Below, piece after piece: positions 41,413-51,752 of a stretch of DNA of 64,000 bases. This DNA is from Chitinophagales bacterium. Lineage in GTDB: Bacteria; Bacteroidota; Bacteroidia; Chitinophagales; UBA8649. The notes under the pieces were generated by a model that saw nothing but the letters and a program-made list of their open reading frames with translations, ran no database searches and was not told the DNA's origin. The position numbers and the translations under genes are program-made. Numbering within the stretch: position 1 is the first letter of the stretch; every line of letters starts with the position of its first letter. The stretch is from contig JACJYS010000002.1 of the NCBI GenBank assembly GCA_020635995.1, positions 310,001 to 374,000 on the forward strand, read 5' to 3'.

Positions 41413-44400
41413 ATGAAATTAGCAGAAATATCCATAAAAAGACCAACCTTAGTTATTGTACTTTTTACAATACTTTCTTTAGGTGGTTTGCTTAGTTATT
41501 CCTTAATGGGATACGAGCTTGTTCCAAAATTTGAAGTAAATGTAATTACTATTTCTACGGTATATCCGGGTGCTTCTCCCAGCGAGGTGGAAACATCTAT
41601 AACCCGAAAAATAGAAGATGCGGTAGGTTCTTTAGAAAATGTAAAAAAAGTAGAGGCTTCTTCTTACGAAAATCTTTCTATCATAATGATTCAGTTAAAT
41701 GACGGAGCCGATGTAGATTACTCACTCAACGATGCACAACGTAAAGTAAACGCCATTTTATCCGATTTGCCGGACGATGCCGATGTGCCTTCGCTTAATA
41801 AGTTTTCATTAGATGATATGCCTATTTTAACAATGAGTGTTACCAGCGAAGACCTAAACGATAAAGCCTTATACGATTTATTAGACAAAAAAATTCAGCC
41901 TATATTTTCGCGTGTTGCGGGTGTGGCTCAAATAGATATTGTAGGTGGACAAGAAAGAGAAATTCAAGTAAATATAGACGAGAAAAAACTGGAAGGTTAC
42001 GGACTCTCTATTGGTCAAGTACAGCAAATGATTCTTTCTTCTAATCTTGATTTCCCTACGGGAAACATTAAAACAAGAACTACAAAATCTACTATCCGAT
42101 TATCGGGAAAATATAAATCGGTAGAAGAATTAAACAACTTAATCATTAATACAGGTACGGGAGCACAAATTCGTTTATCGGATATAGCCGTAGTGTTAGA
42201 TGCTCAAAAAGATGTAGAAAAATTGGCTCGGTACAACCAAGTGCCCACTATGTTGCTGCAAGTAAAAAAACAATCGGATGCCAATGCGGTGGCGGTATCG
42301 GAAAATGTAAGAGAAACCATTAAAGAAGTAGAAAAAAATTATGAGCAAGAGGGCTTAAAACTTTCTGTAGTAGATGACACCACCGATTTTACTTTAGAAG
42401 CAGCCAACCACGTTATTTTTGACTTGTTTTTGGCTATTATTTTAGTGGCATTGGTTATGTTATTATTCCTTCACAATGTAAGAAACGCTTTTATTGTTAT
42501 GGTGTCTATTCCGGCATCACTTATTGCCACATTTATAGGTATGTATTTAATGGGTTACACCCTTAACTTAATGAGTTTATTGGCACTTTCATTGGTGGTA
42601 GGTATTTTAGTAGATGATGCCATTGTGGTATTAGAAAACATATATCGCCACATGGAAATGGGCAAAAGCAGAATAAGAGCCGCTTATGACGGAGCTTCGG
42701 AAATTGGATTTACCGTTATGTCTATTACCTTGGTAATTGTGGTAGTGTTTTTACCTATTGCTATGAGTAGTGGCATGGTTGCCAATATTTTAGGTCAATT
42801 CTGTGTTACGGTAGTTATAGCCACTTTAATTTCATTATTGGCTTCATTTACCATTATTCCTTGGTTGTCTTCTCGTTTTGGTAAATTAGAACATTTAACC
42901 GGCAAAAACTTTTTTGAAAAATTCATACTTGGGTTTGAAAGTTTAATAGAACGCTTTACGCATTGGGTTACAGCCATATTAGAGTGGTGTCTTAAAACAC
43001 GCATCCGAAAAGTGGGAACAGTAGTAGTTACTTTTTTGGTGTTAATTTCTTCATTCATGTTAGTTGCCTATGGTTTTATTGGTGGTGAGTTTTTCCCTGC
43101 TATGGACAGAGGGCAGTTTTTAGTACAAATGGAACTACCTAAAGATGCCACTATAGAAAAAACAAACCAACTGACTTTAGATGTAGAAAAATGGCTAAGA
43201 GAAGATAAAGACGTAGTAGATATGATTACCATGGTGGGTCAGCAATCAACCGGTTTTGGTGGAGCACAATCTACGGCTTATCAATCGGAAATACAGGTTA
43301 TTTTAACCGATAAATCGGAGCGAGAAGAAAGTACCGATATTAAAGCCGCAAGAATAAAAAGAGCTTTAGAAGAAAAATACACAGGGGTAAAATTTAAAAC
43401 TGCACCAATGGGATTAATGGGAGCCGATAATGCACCTATTGAAATGGTGGTAACGGCTCAAGATAATGAAACGGCAAATAAAGAAGCTACCCGTATTATG
43501 GAATTGCTTAAAAATGTGCCGGGAGCTGTAGATGCAGAATTATCTACCGATGAAGGAAACCCCGAAGTGCGTGTTAATATAGACAGAGATAAAATGGCTA
43601 CATTGGGTCTTACACTTGCCGGTGTGGGACAAACTATGCAAGTGGCTTTTAACGGAAATACCGATGGCAAATTTAGAACAGGCGAATATGAGTATGACAT
43701 TAACATACGTTTTGCCGAAAATGACAGAAAAACAATAGATGATGTAAGAAACCTTATGTTTACCAATAACATGGGGCAGCAAGTACGTTTAAGTCAGTTT
43801 GCAGAAGTAGATATGAGTTCCGGACCAAGTTTACTGCAACGTAGAGATAAAACACCTTCTGTAAAAGTATTGGCTAAAGTAGTAGGGCGTCCTGTGGGCG
43901 ATGTAGCCAATGAATGGACAGCCCAATTTATGGACAGCAAAGACAAACCTGCGGGCGTAAATTATATATGGGGTGGCGATATGGAAAACCAAGAAGAAGG
44001 ATTTGGTACTTTGGGTATAGCCCTTATAGCCGCCATTGTATTGGTTTATCTAATTATGGTATCTCTTTACGATAGTTTTGTATATCCGTTTGTGGTATTG
44101 TTTTCTATTCCTTTAGCATTAATAGGCGTTATGCTTATACTGGCATTAACCAATAATTCCTTAAACATATTTACCATACTCGGTATGATAATGCTTATTG
44201 GTTTGGTGGCTAAAAACGCCATATTAATTGTAGATTTTGCCAATATGCGAAAAGCAGCAGGAGCCAGCACCCACGATGCTTTGATACAAGCCAATCATGC
44301 ACGTCTTCGTCCTATATTAATGACCACCATAGCCATGGTATTTGGTATGTTGCCTATAGCCTTAGCCACAGGTTCGGCATCAGAGATGAACCAAGGTTTA

Positions 44401-44595
44401 GCGTGGGTAATCATAGGCGGACTTACCTCTTCATTATTCCTTACGCTTATTATAGTTCCGGTAGTATATTCTATTTTTGATTCACTTATATACCGTTTTG
44501 GCAAAGGAGAAACCATAGACTATGAAGCCGAAATGAAAGCCGAATACGACCATGTAGAGCTAAGCGAAGACGGCTACACACCTAAACACGTTTGA
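41413..44595 (+). CDS. RND-family multidrug efflux permease (HAE1/AcrB type)
   Basis: The 1060-residue inner-membrane pump shows the RND double repeat: N-terminal span ISIKRPTLVIVLFTILSLGGLL, porter domain with STVYPGASPSEVETSITRKIEDAV, TM4 proton-relay pair VGILVDDAIVVLENIYRH, and TM10 with the matching Lys in LIGLVAKNAILIVDFANMR. It is a proton antiporter that should export drugs or lipophilic compounds through the adaptor and TolC. The last gene of the tetR-led operon. Confidence 0.95.
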   Translation: MKLAEISIKRPTLVIVLFTILSLGGLLSYSLMGYELVPKFEVNVITISTVYPGASPSEVETSITRKIEDAVGSLENVKKVEASSYENLSIIMIQLNDGADVDYSLNDAQRKVNAILSDLPDDADVPSLNKFSLDDMPILTMSVTSEDLNDKALYDLLDKKIQPIFSRVAGVAQIDIVGGQEREIQVNIDEKKLEGYGLSIGQVQQMILSSNLDFPTGNIKTRTTKSTIRLSGKYKSVEELNNLIINTGTGAQIRLSDIAVVLDAQKDVEKLARYNQVPTMLLQVKKQSDANAVAVSENVRETIKEVEKNYEQEGLKLSVVDDTTDFTLEAANHVIFDLFLAIILVALVMLLFLHNVRNAFIVMVSIPASLIATFIGMYLMGYTLNLMSLLALSLVVGILVDDAIVVLENIYRHMEMGKSRIRAAYDGASEIGFTVMSITLVIVVVFLPIAMSSGMVANILGQFCVTVVIATLISLLASFTIIPWLSSRFGKLEHLTGKNFFEKFILGFESLIERFTHWVTAILEWCLKTRIRKVGTVVVTFLVLISSFMLVAYGFIGGEFFPAMDRGQFLVQMELPKDATIEKTNQLTLDVEKWLREDKDVVDMITMVGQQSTGFGGAQSTAYQSEIQVILTDKSEREESTDIKAARIKRALEEKYTGVKFKTAPMGLMGADNAPIEMVVTAQDNETANKEATRIMELLKNVPGAVDAELSTDEGNPEVRVNIDRDKMATLGLTLAGVGQTMQVAFNGNTDGKFRTGEYEYDINIRFAENDRKTIDDVRNLMFTNNMGQQVRLSQFAEVDMSSGPSLLQRRDKTPSVKVLAKVVGRPVGDVANEWTAQFMDSKDKPAGVNYIWGGDMENQEEGFGTLGIALIAAIVLVYLIMVSLYDSFVYPFVVLFSIPLALIGVMLILALTNNSLNIFTILGMIMLIGLVAKNAILIVDFANMRKAAGASTHDALIQANHARLRPILMTTIAMVFGMLPIALATGSASEMNQGLAWVIIGGLTSSLFLTLIIVPVVYSIFDSLIYRFGKGETIDYEAEMKAEYDHVELSEDGYTPKHV

Positions 44596-44618
44596 TAAGA
44601 AAACAGTTTTTATAAAGC

Positions 44619-44651
44619 ACTCATGCCACCACTCCAAGTGGTGGTACGAGT
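44619..44651. repeat. REP-like hairpin, 15-3-15, copy 2
   Basis: ACTCATGCCACCACT, loop CCA, AGTGGTGGTACGAGT, 24 bases after the RND pump stop. Compared with 37436-37468, one base pair has swapped (G-C to C-G at stem position 12), one pair became G-T and one A-C mismatch arose. It may double as the operon terminator. Confidence 0.8.
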
Positions 44652-44664
44652 GTACACACCTGTA

Positions 44665-44768
44665 CGTCATTACGATGAGTGCAGTGAAACGGAACGAAGA
44701 AGTAATCTTTTATTGGAATAAGATTGCCGCAAAAATTACTCCTTCGTAATAATTTTTTCGCAAAGACG
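44665..44768. repeat. Nested palindromic intergenic element (~104 bp)
   Basis: Outer arms CGTCATTACGA and TCGCAAAGACG match 9 of 11 bases; within them CGAAGAAGTAAT pairs with ATTACTCCTTCG, and AATCTTTTATT with AATAAGATT. The organisation resembles the CGTCATTGCGA...GAAGCAATC intergenic repeats I recall from many genomes, which is not checked here. With the hairpin at 44619 it fills most of the 370-base gap before parC; the remainder (44769-44942) shows nothing clear. Confidence 0.65.
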
Positions 44769-44942
44769 ACCCAATTTATTAAATTTCCAAAACAGCTATT
44801 CAGCTACTGCGTCTTAACGACTTTGCGAGAAAAAAAAGAAAAGAGTATCTCAAAATGCTTTAGTTGTAGTAGTTAGTATTTCCCTAAAAAACTTCACATT
44901 ACATTGTGGATATATAGGCTTTTACAATCTAAATAAGCCTTT

Positions 44943-44950
44943 TATATTTG
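44943..44950 (+). promoter_or_regulatory. -7 promoter box TATATTTG of parC
   Basis: The box matches TAnnTTTG. It overlaps the alternative TTG start at 44948, so the real start must be the ATG at 44966; the predicted leader is about nine bases. Confidence 0.6.
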
Positions 44951-44965
44951 TATATTACTAAACGT

Positions 44966-47596
44966 ATGGAAGAACAAGAAAGAGAAGAAAGTAAGCAAGG
45001 CGAAGTAATTAAGGTAGATGGTATGTATAAAGACTGGTTTTTAGACTATGCCAGTTACGTTATATTAGAACGTGCCGTGCCACTAATAGATGATGGTATG
45101 AAACCCGTGCAGCGTAGAATACTCCACGCCATGAAAGAAATGGACGATGGGCGGTTTCATAAAGTAGCTAACATTATAGGGCAAACCATGCAATATCATC
45201 CCCATGGAGATGCCGCCATAGGTGATGCCTTGGTAAAACTGGGACAAAAAAACCTACTAATAGACACACAAGGGAACTGGGGCGATGTAAGAACAGGAGA
45301 TAGTGCTGCCGCACCACGATATATTGAAGCCCGATTAACAAAATTTGCCTTAGATGTACTTTTTAACAAAGAAACTACAGAATGGCAACTTTCTTACGAT
45401 GGTAGAAAAAATGAACCCGTAGCACTTCCTGCTAAATTTCCTTTGCTACTTTCGCAAGGTGTAGAAGGTATAGCCGTAGGCTTAAGCACTAAAATTTTAC
45501 CTCATAATTTCAACGAGCTTATAAAAGCTTCAATAGATATTTTAAAAGAGAAAAAAGTAAAAATTTATCCCGATTTTGATACGGGAGGATATATAGACGT
45601 AGCCGATTATAATGGCGGAGAAAGAGGTGGAAAAGTAAAAGTGCGTGCTAAAATAGAGTCGGCAGATAAAAAATCTTTAAGAATTACAGAAATTCCTTTT
45701 GGCACCACCACTTCTTCTTTAATTGATTCTATTTTAAAAGCCAATGATAAAGGCAAAATTAAAATAAAGAAAATTATAGATAACACGGCTAAAAATGTTG
45801 AAATAGACATAGAACTGCCACCCGGAGTTTCGCCAGATGTAACCATTGATGCTTTATATGCTTTTACACTATGCGAGCAAAGTATTTCCCCTAATGCTTG
45901 TGTTATTATAAATGATAAACCTCACTTTTTAACTGTAGAAGAAATTTTAAGAATTTCTACTCAAAATACTAAAGAACTTTTAAAACGTGAGTTAGAAATA
46001 AAGCAAGCTGCTCTTAATGAAAAATGGCATTTATCATCTCTTGAAAAAATATTTATAGAAAATAAAATATACCGAGATATTGAAGAAGCCGAAACGTGGG
46101 AGCAAGTAATGGAATTTATATACGCAGGCTTGTTTAAATACGTAAGTACGCCTTCTAAACCCAATAAAAATGCTATAGCTTTATACAGAGATATTACCGA
46201 TGAAGATGTAGTAAAACTTACCGAAATTAAAATAAAACGTATTTCTAAATACGATGCTTTTAAAGCTGATGAATACATTAAAAGCTTAGAAGAAGAGCAA
46301 AAAGAAGTAGCACACCATTTGGCACATTTAACAGAGTATGCCATTGCTTATTTTGAAGAATTGTATAAAAAATATAGCAAAGGTCAGGAACGTAAAACAG
46401 AAATAAGAAATTTTGAAGACATAGCCATAACACAAGTGGCTGCCAATAACACAAAACTTTATGCTAATTATAAAGAAGGATTTATAGGTTCGGGGCTTAA
46501 AAAAGATGAATTTATAGCCGACTGTAGCGATATAGACGATATAATAGTATTTAGAAGAGATGGAGTAATGGTGGTTTCAAGAATAGAGGATAAAAAGTTT
46601 GTAGGCAAAGACATTATTTATGTATCGGTATGGAAAAAGAATGATGAAAGAATGACTTACCACATGATTTATGCCGACCTAAAAAGCGGTAAAAATTATG
46701 TAAAACGCTTTCCTGTTACCTCTATAACCAGAGATAAAGAATACCAACTTACAAAATCAGACAAAGCAAAAGTTATCTATTTTTCTGCCCACCCTAATAG
46801 CGAAGAAGAAAAAGTGCAAGTATCGTTAAGTGCTAATTCTAAAGCCAGAATTAAGAAATTTGACTACGATTTTGCAGATTTGGCCATAAAAGGAAGAAAC
46901 GCCAATGGAAATGTTATTTCTAAATATCCAATTAGAAAAGTAGAACAAATAGGTATAGGCGAATCAACCCTTGGCGGCATAGAAATTTGGATAGATACAT
47001 CTGTAGGTAGGCTAAATAAAGATGAAAGAGGGAAACTGCTGGGTAAGTTTAATACCGGAAACAAAATTTTAGTTATTTATACCAATGGCGAATACGAGCT
47101 AACAGATTTTGAGCTTACCAACCGCTACGAGATGAAAGACATAGCTTTAATAGAAAAATATAATGAAAACAAAGTTATATCGGTAGTATATTTTGATGGC
47201 GAAAATAAAGAACATTATGTAAAACGTTTTCAAATAGAAACTAAAACGGACAATCAAAAATTTGGTTTTATAAGCGAGCATAAAAAATCGGTAGTTGAAT
47301 ATGTAACTACTGCTAGCGGAAAAACAGTTTATTTTAAAGTATTAAAAGGAAAAAATAAAGAACGAGTAGAAGAACAAGTTTCGGTAGATGAATTTATAGA
47401 TATAAAAGGATGGAAAGCACAAGGTAACAAACTGAGTGCTAACACAATAACAGGAAAAATACGAGAACTGGAAGAAGAAGAAAAGCCTGAAGTGGAAGAA
47501 GATATTTCTGAAGAAAAAACCGAGAATAAGCAAGAAGAACAAAAGGATGATAAAGACAAGTATAAGCCGGGAGATACTTTAGAATTTGATTTTTAA
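44966..47596 (+). CDS. parC: DNA topoisomerase IV subunit A
   Basis: The 876-residue protein has the type IIA topoisomerase A-subunit breakage-reunion domain from about residue 20 (YASYVILERAVPLIDDGMKPVQRRIL), the fluoroquinolone-region YHPHGDAAIGDALV, and the catalytic tyrosine Tyr119 in AAAPRYIEARL. The C-terminal half has the poor beta-propeller repeats and highly charged Glu/Lys tail of Bacteroidota ParC rather than the GyrA box, so I favour ParC over GyrA. It decatenates daughter chromosomes with ParE, which is not in the window. Confidence 0.88.
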   Translation: MEEQEREESKQGEVIKVDGMYKDWFLDYASYVILERAVPLIDDGMKPVQRRILHAMKEMDDGRFHKVANIIGQTMQYHPHGDAAIGDALVKLGQKNLLIDTQGNWGDVRTGDSAAAPRYIEARLTKFALDVLFNKETTEWQLSYDGRKNEPVALPAKFPLLLSQGVEGIAVGLSTKILPHNFNELIKASIDILKEKKVKIYPDFDTGGYIDVADYNGGERGGKVKVRAKIESADKKSLRITEIPFGTTTSSLIDSILKANDKGKIKIKKIIDNTAKNVEIDIELPPGVSPDVTIDALYAFTLCEQSISPNACVIINDKPHFLTVEEILRISTQNTKELLKRELEIKQAALNEKWHLSSLEKIFIENKIYRDIEEAETWEQVMEFIYAGLFKYVSTPSKPNKNAIALYRDITDEDVVKLTEIKIKRISKYDAFKADEYIKSLEEEQKEVAHHLAHLTEYAIAYFEELYKKYSKGQERKTEIRNFEDIAITQVAANNTKLYANYKEGFIGSGLKKDEFIADCSDIDDIIVFRRDGVMVVSRIEDKKFVGKDIIYVSVWKKNDERMTYHMIYADLKSGKNYVKRFPVTSITRDKEYQLTKSDKAKVIYFSAHPNSEEEKVQVSLSANSKARIKKFDYDFADLAIKGRNANGNVISKYPIRKVEQIGIGESTLGGIEIWIDTSVGRLNKDERGKLLGKFNTGNKILVIYTNGEYELTDFELTNRYEMKDIALIEKYNENKVISVVYFDGENKEHYVKRFQIETKTDNQKFGFISEHKKSVVEYVTTASGKTVYFKVLKGKNKERVEEQVSVDEFIDIKGWKAQGNKLSANTITGKIRELEEEEKPEVEEDISEEKTENKQEEQKDDKDKYKPGDTLEFDF

Positions 47597-47630
47597 AAAT
47601 AATTTAAAATAAATTGCGTACCTTTTCGCC

Positions 47631-48458
47631 ATGTCTTTTTTAGAGTGGATAGGAATTTTAGCAATAGTATATACAGGCTTATGTGCTATTGTTTATTTCA
47701 CTCAAGAATTTTTTTTATTTCATCCCGAAAAATTAGATTTAGATTTTAAATATCAATTTGAATATCCTTTTTACGAAATTTTTTTAGATGCCGATGACGG
47801 AGCTATTATAAATGGTTTGCATTTTAAACTACCTAAAGCCAAAGGGGTAATTTTTTACTTTAAAGGCAATACAAGAAGCATAAAAGGCTGGGGGAAATAC
47901 GCAAGAGATTTTTTAAGCAAAGGCTATGATTTTTTTGTGATTGACTACAGAGGTTTTGGCAAAAGCACAGGAAAAAGAACGGAAGATAATATTAAAGCCG
48001 ATACTCAAATTGCCTACAATTATTTAAAACGGTTTTATGTTGAAAAAGAAATAGTTATTTACGGTAGGAGTATAGGTTCCGGATTCGCGGCATATTTAGC
48101 TTCTCATAACAATCCTAAAACTTTGGTTTTAGATTCTCCATATTATAGTTTGTATAAATTGGCTAAAGGATACCTGCCTTTTTTGCCTATTGCATCTTTA
48201 CTCAAATACCATATAAGAACAGATGTTTACATTAAAAATGTACAATGCCAAATTTTTATTATTCACGGAAGTGCCGATAGACTTATACCTTATAGTCATT
48301 CTATAAAATTAAGCCAACTAAACGATAAAGTGCAGTTAATTAAAATAACAGGAGGCAAGCACAATAACTTACCGGATTATGCCCAGTACCATCATACTAT
48401 TTACGATATTTTAAACGATACCTTTATTTATACCAGCGTATTTGAAGAAATATATTAG
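47631..48458 (+). CDS. Alpha/beta hydrolase, membrane-anchored BEM46/YfhR type
   Basis: The 275-residue protein has an N-terminal membrane span (WIGILAIVYTGLCAIVYFT), then FLFHPEKLDLDFKYQFEYPF typical of the BEM46-like group, FVIDYRGFGKSTGKRTEDNI, and the nucleophile elbow IYGRSIGSGFAAYLAS (Ser in GRSIGS). IIHGSADRLIPYSHS carries the acid and GGKHNNLPDY the likely His. Substrate unknown. It follows parC by 34 bases and may be co-transcribed. Confidence 0.85.
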   Translation: MSFLEWIGILAIVYTGLCAIVYFTQEFFLFHPEKLDLDFKYQFEYPFYEIFLDADDGAIINGLHFKLPKAKGVIFYFKGNTRSIKGWGKYARDFLSKGYDFFVIDYRGFGKSTGKRTEDNIKADTQIAYNYLKRFYVEKEIVIYGRSIGSGFAAYLASHNNPKTLVLDSPYYSLYKLAKGYLPFLPIASLLKYHIRTDVYIKNVQCQIFIIHGSADRLIPYSHSIKLSQLNDKVQLIKITGGKHNNLPDYAQYHHTIYDILNDTFIYTSVFEEIY

Positions 48459-48539
48459 GCAGGAATAGCTGATGCAAATTTTTAGCTCGCATCAATAGTA
48501 TTTTGTTATACTGTATCTATAGTTTCTTTAAAAAAACCC

Positions 48540-49787
48540 TTAAAACTTATGTACAAACAAACCACTACGTAGCTTTGGTTCAAACCAAGTGCTTTTTGGT
48601 GGCATTACGTTTCCGCTGTCGGCTACTTTCATTAGTTGTTCCATAGTAACAGGCGGTATGGCAAAAGCTAATCTCATTTCTCCGCTATCTACTCTTTTTT
48701 CCAGTTCGGCTAAACCTCTTATTCCACCCACAAAATCTATGCGGTCATCGGTGCGTTGGTCTTCTATGCCTAATAAGGGATTGATAACATAATTACTTAA
48801 AATACTAATATCCAGTTTTTCTACGGGATCGTTGGTGCTGTATAAACTTTTATCGGCTATTAATCTATACCATTGTTTATCTATATACAAACCAAACTCT
48901 CCGGGAACAGAAGGTCTTACCTGCTCTTTTTCCGGTTTTACGGTAAAATTTGCCAATAAAGCCGTTAAAAACTCCTCTGTAGAAATATCTGGCAATAAAT
49001 CTTTAACTACTCTGTTGTAGTCAATTATCATAAGCTGGTCGGCAGGAAACAAAACCGAAAGGAAGTAATTAAAATCTTCATGTCCAGTAAAACTTCCTTT
49101 TTCTTCTCTAAGTTTCTTGCCTACTTTAGCAGAAGCTGCCGAGCGGTGATGCCCATCTGCTACATAAGTATAAGGCACTTGCCCTTCAAAAATAGAAACT
49201 ATCTGTTTTATAGTCATTTCATCATCTATTACCCACGTTCTATGCGATATACCGTCTGTACTGGTAAAATCGTTTTCAGTTTCATGCTTTTCTATCCAGT
49301 TATTAATCATTTCATCTAACTGTTTTATAGGTTTATAAGCTAAAAAAACAGGACCCAAATGAGCTTTAGCCGTGTACATGTGCTCTATTCTATCGTTTTC
49401 TTTTACAGGGCGGGTATATTCATGTTTTTTAATTACATCGTTAAAATAATCATCTATTGAACTACACGCCACCAAGCCATTTTGCACGTGCTTGCCCATT
49501 TGCTGCTGATAGATATACAACATTGGCTTTTCGTCTTGCTGCAACCATTTTTTTTCAATAAAAGCCTCTAAATTTTCCTTGCCTTTTTCGTAAACTTCCT
49601 TAGCGTAATGGTCTGTTTCTATAGGTAAATCTATCTCAGGCTTATTAATTCTTAAAAAAGAATATTCATTATCTTTAGCTAATGTTCTTGCTTCATCACT
49701 ATTTAATACGTCATAAGGAAAAGATGCTAATTTATCTGCTATTCCTTTTTGTGGTCTGTACGCTTTAAATGGTTTTATTATTGCCAT
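48540..49787 (-). CDS. DUF1015 family protein
   Basis: The 415-residue protein opens MAIIKPFKAYRPQKGIADKL and has FPYDVLNSDEARTLAKDN, YTRPVKENDRIEHM and the conserved YVADGHHRSAASAKVGKKL, all hallmarks of DUF1015 (SerC-linked HPr-kinase-like families). Its role is unknown; in many Bacteroidota it neighbours serA/serC, but those genes are absent here. Confidence 0.88.
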   Translation of the reverse strand: MAIIKPFKAYRPQKGIADKLASFPYDVLNSDEARTLAKDNEYSFLRINKPEIDLPIETDHYAKEVYEKGKENLEAFIEKKWLQQDEKPMLYIYQQQMGKHVQNGLVACSSIDDYFNDVIKKHEYTRPVKENDRIEHMYTAKAHLGPVFLAYKPIKQLDEMINNWIEKHETENDFTSTDGISHRTWVIDDEMTIKQIVSIFEGQVPYTYVADGHHRSAASAKVGKKLREEKGSFTGHEDFNYFLSVLFPADQLMIIDYNRVVKDLLPDISTEEFLTALLANFTVKPEKEQVRPSVPGEFGLYIDKQWYRLIADKSLYSTNDPVEKLDISILSNYVINPLLGIEDQRTDDRIDFVGGIRGLAELEKRVDSGEMRLAFAIPPVTMEQLMKVADSGNVMPPKSTWFEPKLRSGLFVHKF

Positions 49788-49845
49788 AATTTGTTTTATT
49801 TTAGCAAAGCTACTTAATTAAAAAGTAAACAGCTCAACTATTCTT

Positions 49846-50682
49846 ATGAAAAAAATATTACTAACCGGACACACAGGATTTATAGGTAAAAATGTAAAAA
49901 AGCATTTAGGAAAAAAGCACGAAATAATAGGTTTAAGCAGAAATGCTACTAACAACCCAAAAGATATAATACTAAACTTAGCAACAGATTTTAATACCGA
50001 AAAAGCAATAAACAATAAAATAGATGCTATTATTCATTTGGCCGCACAAAGCAATGTAAATGAATGTGAAACAAACAAAACTGAAACACACCGTATAAAT
50101 GTTGATGCTTCGGTAAAATTAGCAACTTATGCTTTTGCTAATAATATTCCTTTTGTTTTTGCATCAAGCGATCAAGTTTATTGTGGCACTAAGGCAATTT
50201 ATACTGAAAATGAAATGGCTCAACCACTTAATGTTTATGGCAAACAAAAACTACAAGCCGAAAAAGAAATTTTATCTATTTACCCTAAAGCTGTCATCTT
50301 ACGTTTTGCATTAGTAATAGGCGAAAATGGAGGATATGAAAAAGCTTTAGTAAATAATTTAAACGAAAAGAAAACACAAACACTATTTACAGACGAAATA
50401 CGCAGTGTAATAGCGGTAGAAGATTTATGCCTTGCCGTAGAAAAAGCTTTGCAATGGAATGGCGGTATTTATAATTTAGGCGGAAACATAGCTTTAAGTA
50501 GATTTGAATTAGGTGTAGCTATTGCTCAAAAACATCATTTAGATGTTTCTCTGCTGAAAAAAGGATGGCAAAGCGATGTAAAAATGCTGGCTAAACGCCC
50601 AAAAAATGTAATTTTAAACTCTGATAAAGCTATAGAAAATGGTTTTGTAAATGCAACTTTTAAAACAAAATATCTTTTATGA
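49846..50682 (+). CDS. SDR-family sugar-nucleotide reductase/epimerase (RmlD-like)
   Basis: The 278-residue protein has the Rossmann motif LTGHTGFIGKNV (5-16), IIHLAAQSNVNECETNK, FASSDQVYCG and the catalytic YGKQKLQAEKEIL (YxxxK), resembling dTDP-4-dehydrorhamnose reductases and related NAD-dependent epimerases. The substrate is uncertain. It overlaps the next gene by four bases (ATGA). Confidence 0.82.
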   Translation: MKKILLTGHTGFIGKNVKKHLGKKHEIIGLSRNATNNPKDIILNLATDFNTEKAINNKIDAIIHLAAQSNVNECETNKTETHRINVDASVKLATYAFANNIPFVFASSDQVYCGTKAIYTENEMAQPLNVYGKQKLQAEKEILSIYPKAVILRFALVIGENGGYEKALVNNLNEKKTQTLFTDEIRSVIAVEDLCLAVEKALQWNGGIYNLGGNIALSRFELGVAIAQKHHLDVSLLKKGWQSDVKMLAKRPKNVILNSDKAIENGFVNATFKTKYLL

Positions 50683-51752
50683 AATTTCAAATATTACTGA
50701 CGTTTAGTTTTTTAGCCTATTTAGTAAAAGCTCAAGAGATAAGCATAAAAACATATTTAGACAATGAAGTAAACGAAACTTCTGGATTACTTAACTTAAA
50801 TGGGAAAATATACACCTTAAATGATTCCGGAGGGGAAGCAATAGTTTATGAATTAGATACCATAAATGGCTCTGTTTTAAGCAGAAAATATATAACCAAT
50901 GCCACTAATATAGATTGGGAGGCATTAACAGCAGATAATAATTTTGTCTATATCGCAGATTTTGGAAACAATAATGGCTCACGTACAAATTTGAGAATAT
51001 ACAAAGTGTCTATTTCTAATTTTGTTCAAACAGACTCGTTAGTTGCCGACACCATACAGTTTTCTTATGAAAATCAAACCGATTTCACACCCTCTAATTC
51101 ACACAATTTTGATGCGGAAGCTATAGTAGCTTTAGATGATTCACTTTATATTTTTACTAAAAACTGGGGCAATTTTAAAACTTATATTTATTCTTTATCT
51201 AAAAATGAAGGCATCAGTACCGCTTATTTAAAAGACAGTGTTTCCACTGAAGGGTTAACAACTGATGCCGTATATAATGAAGCTAAGCAACAAATGGTTT
51301 TGTTAGGATATTCCTTCCTTTGCATCTTAAATGAAGTAAACAGCACATTTGATTCTTTTAGCTCTTTTGAGATTGAAAATATTATACTTCCGCCCAACTC
51401 GTCTTTTCAAACTGAGGGAATTTGTAATAGTCAAAATGCTTATTTTATTTCGGCAGAGAGCTTTAATGGGAACACACAGGTGTTATACCAATATAAAAAT
51501 ACACCCACGGCTATTAACACTGTAGAAAATAAAAACATTAGCATATATCCTAATCCTGCAAATGGCTATATTAATATTGAACATACAGGAAAGGATTTAT
51601 TATATAGTGAAGTATATAATATTGGTGGAGAAAAAATATTGACTACGGCAAAAACTCATTTAAGTTTAACCGGGCTTAGTAAAGGCACTTATTTAATAAA
51701 GATTTATACAAATAACGCTTTAATAAAAACGGAAAAATTTATTATAAAGTAA
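50679..51752 (+). CDS. Beta-propeller-like T9SS-secreted protein
   Basis: The 357-residue protein has a signal peptide (MKFQILLTFSFLAYLVKAQ), repeats resembling an SdiA-regulated/beta-propeller domain (SGLLNLNGKIYTLNDSGGEA, DWEALTADNNFVYIADFGNN, FDAEAIVALDDSLYIFTKNW) and a type A T9SS sorting domain at the end (ISIYPNPANGYINIEHTGKD ... LSKGTYLIKIYTNNALIKTEKFIIK). It should be secreted and surface-anchored or released; function unknown. Confidence 0.85.
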   Translation: MKFQILLTFSFLAYLVKAQEISIKTYLDNEVNETSGLLNLNGKIYTLNDSGGEAIVYELDTINGSVLSRKYITNATNIDWEALTADNNFVYIADFGNNNGSRTNLRIYKVSISNFVQTDSLVADTIQFSYENQTDFTPSNSHNFDAEAIVALDDSLYIFTKNWGNFKTYIYSLSKNEGISTAYLKDSVSTEGLTTDAVYNEAKQQMVLLGYSFLCILNEVNSTFDSFSSFEIENIILPPNSSFQTEGICNSQNAYFISAESFNGNTQVLYQYKNTPTAINTVENKNISIYPNPANGYINIEHTGKDLLYSEVYNIGGEKILTTAKTHLSLTGLSKGTYLIKIYTNNALIKTEKFIIK

